From Nemophila menziesii (lineage: Eukaryota; Streptophyta; Magnoliopsida; Boraginales; Hydrophyllaceae): DNA of 64,000 nt. Numbering within the stretch: the stretch's first letter is position 1; each line of letters opens with the position of its first letter. Below, piece by piece: positions 58,500-64,000 of the stretch. The position numbers and the translations under genes were made by a program. The DNA is taken from assembly GCA_029959085.1 (NCBI GenBank), contig JARWIR010000002.1:42900233-42964232 (forward strand). Reading direction: 5' to 3'. The notes under the pieces were generated by a model that was not told where the DNA came from, searched no databases, and saw only the letters and a program-made list of their open reading frames with translations.

Positions 58500-60008
58500 T
58501 GATGTCTCCTCTTTTTTTATATTTATATGCCCTTCTGAAACATCAAATTAGGTGATTATTTGACTAATTCGATAGAATTTTAGTGATAATTCGCTATATT
58601 TCATTTTCCATCCTTGAATTTTAGTATTTTTCATTTATTAAGCTTTTGTGCGTAAAATGGTTTGTTTTAGGGAAACGTTTGTAGGTTTCTAATACTAGCA
58701 AGGAGAGGAATCAAGAATGGAAGTCTTAGATCATGTAAAGAAGTCAAAGGTAAGAAGGAATATCTTGAAGAGTTGACAAATTAGAGCTGCAAATGTGGAA
58801 GGCTGATGGAAATTGCTGATTTCTGAGATACCTGAACATGGATTTAGCCTCTAAGTTGTAAAGAATATTTGTGCCTTATCTAGTTACGAAAAATTAGCAA
58901 GTTGATTGAGTCAATTCGGAGTTAAACTGAGAAAATTACAGCCGTTTTAGTGGAGGTGTACAACAGTTACGGGATTTGGACTTACAGAGTGGACTTGAGT
59001 CATTATTTATTTCATCAATTAAATTAAAATAGCCCAAGTCCGAATTATTTAGTATAAATAGGCTTTTGACTTTATTTTTACACACAATTCATTTTACACA
59101 AAGTCAGAGCGTTAGAGAAACGAGCAGAAGTTAGGAAAAGGAAGAAGTAAAGAGTTGGAGAATTCACCTTCTCCAAATAAACAGCCAAATCCAACCACCT
59201 AATTAGCTCATTTATTTTATTCTCTTTCTGTAAAACATGAATTCCTTTATTTTTATTTATTTTGCCTTTACTTTAACTATGAGCTATATTCCTTTTGTAC
59301 TTGAGAATCGCAACATGGGTTTAACCCAAGCTAGACTGATTATTGTTTTCATGATTTGGGATTTAATAATTTTATTTGAGTGTTTATTTTACGTTGGCTT
59401 TTACTTTATGCTTATTTATTATCCTTAGATTCATGAACTAAGGGTGAATTTTAGTATCTAGGTTATTCCATATAGTGACGTATGGATCACCTTGACGAGG
59501 GTTTAAGATACAGAACTATGTATTTGCCGTTGGTATCCGCCAATGACCTTGACAGGCTCGACTAGCCAACAGCCAATGTGGTAAGTTTTAAATCATCTGA
59601 AAGTGGTTTTAATCACCCTGACGAGGTTTAGAAGACAGTAGCGTAATAATATTAATTCAACCCTTAAAAGAAGACTTTAATTAGGAAAGTTTGCTGTGAA
59701 ACCCTAACGTGACTCAAGTACTACTTTTCTCTTGCGTCTACCTCAATTACTTGCATTATTTCCATTCTAGTTTAATTAATTTAGTATTTTAATTATTTGC
59801 ACCTTAGTTTTAGAAAACAAAAAGAAATATCATATCTTTTACTTTTTCGTAATTGCAATTATTCCACTATTTGATAACATTAGATTCAACCTATTCCGTC
59901 CTTGCAAACGAACTTGATTATAAATATTACTTGGGAAAAATGTACACACTTGCAGTTAGTAGTTCCTCTATCAATAGCATTTATTTTATAATACACAAGG
60001 ACCCACCA
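58500..60008 (+). repeat. 3' LTR of E1 (1509 bp, diverged)
   Basis: It starts TGATGTCTCC after GGTTTGAGTTTGGGGTCT and ends GGACCCACCA. A TATAAATA box lies at 59053-59060. It is shorter and clearly more diverged than the other four LTRs, with the same landmarks (ACTTGGGA, ATCACCTTGACGAGG). The frame at 59237-59428 is not supported as a gene. Confidence 0.82.
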
Positions 60009-60402
60009 AGGACAAACTAAAAGGGATATAGTTCAGGGACTATTTGGGAAATTTTTCTTTTCCGGGATTTTTTAATGTTAGAACCACCACTAAAAAAATC
60101 ATAAAATACCCCTGAGATCAAGCTTATATAGCAGAATAAGAACAAAAAAAAAGAACTGAGACCCCAAAAGCAATCATTTGCATTCACAGGCTTGTATAGT
60201 TCACCCTGCAAATATATTATTAATATCAGAAACTTAGTTTGAACATACAAATAAGAAAATAAAAAGAGTCTAAAACTAAATAAAGCAAAAAAGAAGATAA
60301 TCTTTCATCCATGATTGGAGGTTGACCCTTGATTCCAACTTTATGACGATTTTTCAGGATTTCACAAACAACAAACCTTGATTTTGTGAGAGGTCGCACG
60401 GG

Positions 60403-60492
60403 GATAGTTACATTAGCTTCTAGTAGATACAGAGTCCATGTCACATGGATAGTTACATTAGCTTCTTGTAAAGTTTGAGTCCATGAGTAATT
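60403..60492. repeat. 45-bp in-frame tandem duplication in the NudC-like exon
   Basis: GGATAGTTACATTAGCTTCT occurs at about 60402 and 60447, followed each time by GAGTCCATG. The offset of 45 bases adds 15 codons (LQEANVTI then LLEANVTI) in a beta-strand region of the CS domain. Confidence 0.8.
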
Positions 60493-60967
60493 TTCAAAAT
60501 CAAGTTCATTGCCCTTATTTGGAACTAATTGGAAAATGCAAACAGAATTAATATAAGTGATATAAAAATCATATATACACAATTTTAGTGGCATAATTAG
60601 CACATATACATACACAAACAAAATTAATTGTAAGTGTTTGAGATCCTTTACTACTTAAACTTGTAATTTGATAGATTCGAGATTTAAGAAAGCATATATA
60701 CATGATTATAGTGATATAATTAGCACATATACATACACAAAAGAAATTAATTGTAATTACTCGAGATACTTTACTACTCTGTCTAGTAACTTGATTGCTT
60801 CGAGATTTAATAACACTGCATACACGATTTCAGTGATAGAATTACGAATAACATATATCAAAGATAAAATAATCCTTTTTAGATTTCACCTCCTTAGTCT
60901 TTTTGTTGCCTTTAGAAGCTTCAACACCCTTCTTCTCTGCCTCCTCGGCAGAAGCGGCGTTGATTTT

Positions 60968-61256
60968 TTTTTTCTTTTTTTTTGGTCAATAGAAACAACA
61001 CAAAATACTACGACATACAAAGCCTATTAAGTAACCTATCCGAACTAATAAGTGAGTGATCATTCCAACTGGATATATCAATATTTCTCCTTGTGCACCT
61101 TGCCAACGCATCTGCCGTTGTATTAAAACACCGATTGATGTACTTAACTTCCCACTGGGGGCACTGACCTAGCCAACTTTCGATTTCCCAAAGTATGGGT
61201 TTCAGACTCCAATGAAGTCCGGGCTTCTTCATAATGCCTTGAGTTAAATCAAGATT
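60968..61256 (-). mobile_element. 5'-truncated LINE fragment with RNase H tail
   Basis: It is flanked by GGCGTTGATTTT at 60956-60967 and 61257-61268 (12-bp target duplication). The A-rich 3' end appears as a T tract at 60964-60983 on the + strand. The - frame (to 61008) reads WEVKYINRCFNTTADALARC, the end of the plant RNase H-like (RVT_3) domain of L1-type elements. It splits the NudC-like N-terminal exon and belongs to a different LINE type from the full-length element, which lacks this domain. Confidence 0.8.
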
Positions 61257-61349
61257 GGCGTTGATTTTCTTAATCACCTGCTTGACCACCACGTTGACAT
61301 CGTTAACCGTAGAATCACTTATCAGTGGACCTTATAATAGCGGCGGAAG

Positions 61350-61740
61350 GCTCTCAAACAAGGGAGCTTATAAGAACGATGAAATGATATATTTCGTACC
61401 ATTTTTTATAATATAGTGGAAACACTTATGACCACGTTCGAACGCTTAGGGTATTTGGAAATTTTGAACAATAAACAATTATATTAGAAATTGTTTTGAA
61501 TTTATATTATTTTTTATGTCAAAAAATAGTTTTTTTTTAATTTTTTGTATTAAAAAATAATTTTTTTTTTAAATTTTTTGTATTAAAGAATAATTTTTTT
61601 ATTGTTTAGCCTGGGCCCGCCTATACCCGCCTGAGACCTTCTAGAACCTAGAGGTCGTCTGGTTATTTTTGAAAGGTACACTACTTTCTAACGCCAAGAT
61701 AGTGACAACACGCATATTTGTATATATGCATAGTGTGATT

Positions 61741-61783
<43 letters not shown>

Positions 61784-61800
61784 CCATACTATTCTAAAAA
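61350..61800. repeat. Duplicated flank segment, member 1, with TA microsatellite
   Basis: CTCTCAAACAAGGGAGC...TATAAGAACGATGAAATG and CATAGTGTGATTC followed by a TA run (61743-61782, 20 repeats) recur at 63465-63730. Inside member 1 only is a run of about three 35-base T/A-rich repeats (AATTTTTTGTATTAAA) at 61520-61605. Confidence 0.7.
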
Positions 61801-62121
61801 ATACAGATGTGAACACATGATGATCACGTTATACTTTCTTAATGGTGAAGTTTCTCGGTGCTCGACAAGTACACTTGACGACCTTTAGTTTTATATATCT
61901 TGACTATTTTGATGACTAATGACCCATAATACTACATGTATTACTTGTGATGTCTTTTGGAGAGTACCTATCAAATATGAATTCATCGCCATTCTTAACG
62001 AAATTACTGCTCATACTTCGAAGAAAGTATATAATACAAGTGTCGAATTTATCGATATGATAAACAATATACTTTTTAAGGCGTTTATATCATTCTTAAT
62101 GAATCATGAATTAAGAAACCA

Positions 62122-62229
62122 CTAAACTTCAATGGTCTTTGTCTTCTTGGCCAGAGAAGGAAGAAAATTCTGAACAATAATAATCAATCGTTACAAGTAG
62201 CAGAGATCTCATCAACATTGGCATTCTCA
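62122..62229 (-). pseudogene. Class II small heat shock protein, 3'-end relic A
   Basis: On the - strand: ENANVDEISATCND, then after a frame shift IIIVQNFLPSLAKKTKTIEV and a stop at 62122-62124. Class II cytosolic sHSPs end in a similar stretch (an ADKISAVCxDGVLTVTV region, then KLPPPEPKKPKTIEV). The DGVLT part is lost by a small deletion. Upstream alpha-crystallin sequence is not seen. Confidence 0.7.
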
Positions 62230-62346
62230 AGCAATAAAATTTACAAATATCAAAAGGCATACATTCATATTCATAAAAACACGATCATAGAAATTCACTC
62301 ATCAAAAAGAAAATACTCATTAATTAATCAATCTTGAATTAAGTAA

Positions 62347-62520
62347 TCATTGAACTTCAATAGTTTTGGGCTTCTTGGGCTGAGGAGGAGGCAATTTCTA
62401 AATAGTAATAGTCAAAACACCATTGCTACAAGCAGAGAGATCTCATCAACATCGCTACAAGAAACAATATATATTCTCAGTCAAAACACCATCGCTACAA
62501 GCAGAAGTGATCTCATCTTA
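62347..62520 (-). pseudogene. Class II small heat shock protein, 3'-end relic B
   Basis: On the - strand: CSNGVLTITI, an in-frame TAG, then KLPPPQPKKPKTIEVQ and TGA (62347-62349). Just upstream the DEI..ACS.GVLT stretch is repeated (DEITSACSDGVLTEN near 62470-62515), so the relic has an internal duplication. It lies about 220 bases from relic A in the same orientation, suggesting a local tandem pair. Confidence 0.75.
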
Positions 62521-62619
62521 AGGAGGGCTTGGTTGTGGCAGCGATTGCTTTGCAGGAGAAGGACTAGTGAAAATGTTGAAAGGAAGGGTTGGAGAGGGTT
62601 TGGTTCTCAAAACATATAA

Positions 62620-63611
62620 TATTATAAATATATATTATAATATATGGTATATGGGTATAATAGGTATTTAAATGATAGTATTTATAATTTCTGGACTCTA
62701 TAAGGTTACACTACTAGGGTGGGCTTAGTTAGACTATAAGGTTAATCTACTAAGGTTGGCTTAGTTAGACAAAATATTTTAGGATGTGGACTAAATTAGA
62801 AATTATTTCTATTTTTTATTCTTTATACAATGAGGTGTAATTAGTTTTTTGTTCTTATATAGTTTGTTGAGTTTTGATATTTTATCTTATTTGAATTAAT
62901 ATATAGTATTACTAGTAAAACGTGAATTAGATGTTTTTTATCTTTGCTTATCAAGATTTTAATTTCTTGATTTCCTTAATACGTTTATTATTATAGTAAA
63001 CTAATTGATATGTGAAGAATTTGAATTCTAGTTTTAGTAAATTACTAGTTGATTAAATGGTTTAAATACTTTAATTCTAAAATTAGATTGTTTTAAATGG
63101 ATAAACTCGTTATTTTTATTTTATTGGAACATGCTTTAAAGTATATAGGTCACTAATGATACTAGTTAAATATAATATTTTCTATCAAAGTTAGATATTG
63201 ATGAGTACTAATTTTGTGTTATTACATAATTTGCTAAATCACATTTTCAATAAGGGTGAGACACGATTTATACACTTATGTTTACATGTTTGGATTTGTG
63301 GTAAAGCCAAACACATCATCCATGAGCACGTATAGCTTTTTGAGATCTCACATCCCTTTTTGAGATAGTAGTATACTGCACAAAAAGCAAATCTTTAAGA
63401 CCACCAGGAGGATGCTTCTGGTGGAACTCTGCTACTCAAGTTAAAATAATTTTTTGTTAAAATGCTCTCAAACAAGAGAGCCTATAAGAGTGATGAAATG
63501 GTATATTTTGTAACATTTACGATAATGTAGGAGAAACAAGTTAGTCTACCTATTAGTTGTAATAGGGACATGATTGTTGCCGTATATTCATAAATATTCA
63601 TAGTGTGATTC

Positions 63612-63678
<67 letters not shown>

Positions 63679-64000
63679 CACACATATATATATATATATA
63701 ACCAGACTTTTCCTATAAATAAGGATGTGAATCAACCATATTCGTGAATCAACTCCTGGTAAAAGATATATGTGAAGAACTTTCAGCAAGAGTTGAAGTC
63801 TATGATCACTTTAGAAGAAAAACCATTAAAAATTCCATTAAGGTAGACTAAAAACACGGTTCTTAAATAGTAGTTATCTTGCTCAATTTAATATTTGGTT
63901 GCTAAACTTAATGTATTATTATGAGTGTGGTTTGCAAGAGGTTGATAGATTATGATGAGCAGTGTTTGCCAGAGGTTCTAGACTTGTCATTTCCTAACTT
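62620..64000. other. Right flank, no gene seen
   Basis: AT-rich sequence with the duplicated TA-microsatellite segment (63465-63730). I see no exon, RNA gene or element end in the rest. Confidence 0.5.
63465..63730. repeat. Duplicated flank segment, member 2, with TA microsatellite
   Basis: This is the partner of 61350-61800, with CTCTCAAACAAGAGAGC and CATAGTGTGATTCG before a TA run of about 59 bases (63613-63671), then TGTATATACACACA and a second TA run. Frames translated from these runs are not genes. Confidence 0.7.

Larger units (their letters stand above)
40782..60008 (+). mobile_element. E1: 5'-truncated Athila-like element, host of the nested insertions
   Basis: The pieces 40782-41375 (env-position ORF) and 57042-60008 (end of the ORF, hairpin, 3' non-coding, polypurine tract, LTR) are collinear with an E0 cassette, and everything between them is E2. 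The 5' half was lost at the junction with segment copy 3. It is more diverged from E0 and E2 than they are from each other, so it is the older insertion, consistent with being the host. Confidence 0.8.
60150..61310 (-). pseudogene. NudC/BOBBER-like gene fragment
   Basis: Plant BOBBER proteins are NudC-family chaperones with a CS (p23-like) domain, needed for development and heat tolerance. On the - strand: an acidic/basic N-terminal exon (VVVKQVIKKINA, then SAEEAEKKGVEASKG) split by a LINE fragment; an exon from about 60533 (acceptor CCAATTAG) with VPNKGNELDFENYSWTQ and TKSRFVVCEILKNRHKVGIK; and an exon from 60205 (TGCAG acceptor) with GELYKPVNANDCFWGL, after which homology stops near 60150. 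The donor after PPIMD reads GAAAGA rather than GT. A 45-base in-frame tandem duplication (at about 60403 and 60448) repeats EANVTI. The rest of the CS domain and the C-terminus are missing. Confidence 0.78.

Noticed and set aside
60668..61030. + strand frame of 120 codons
   Set aside because: It is antisense to the NudC relic and the LINE fragment, with no domain of its own.
63482..63789. Ile/Tyr-repeat frames
   Set aside because: Translations of the TA microsatellite.

Overview
The window looks like AT-rich, repeat-dense nuclear DNA from a flowering plant, most likely a eudicot. The basis is Athila-type Ty3/gypsy retroelements, a plant L1-type LINE with a DUF4283/zinc-knuckle ORF1, a tRNA-derived SINE, and relics of plant gene families (HD-ZIP IV homeobox, BOBBER/NudC, class II small heat shock protein). 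I see no intact single-copy host gene. The only intact long reading frames belong to the LINE.

Layout. (1) A segment of about 15.3 kb lies in tandem. Copy 1 is 1-15329 and its left edge may lie outside the window. Copy 2 is 15330-32222. Copy 3 starts at 32223 and can be followed to about 40785. Each complete copy would hold a degraded minus-strand HD-ZIP IV homeobox gene, an old LTR-like remnant and a SINE. (2) In copy 2 the interior (about 16071-27570) is replaced by E0, a 5'-truncated Athila-like element on the + strand. Its env-position ORF cassette is tandemly triplicated (period about 2.97 kb) and it ends in one complete LTR. (3) Copy 3 breaks off at about 40785 inside a second 5'-truncated + strand element, E1 (40782-41375 and 57042-60008). 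E1 is split by a complete - strand element, E2 (41376-57041), flanked by GATAA/AATAA. E2 has lost the RT, RNase H and integrase core and the centre of its env-position ORF. E2 in turn carries a solo LTR (45096-46654, exact GGTTG target duplication) and, inside its 5' LTR, a full-length LINE (51008-56320) with a 16-bp target duplication. (4) The right flank (60009-64000) holds a broken NudC/BOBBER gene carrying a LINE fragment, two class II small-HSP 3'-end relics, and a duplicated segment with long TA microsatellites.

The parts do not form a pathway. They record duplication, nested insertion and deletion. The most unusual structure is the E0 array: two clusters of a GC-rich palindrome (AAACCGGGTACCCGGTTT type) flank the env-position ORF, and the repeat junctions fall inside them, so the palindromes probably mediated the amplification. 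The same cassette also carries repeated copies of a motif resembling the element's own polypurine tract and a conserved perfect hairpin after the ORF. All percentages and family names are by eye; no search was run.
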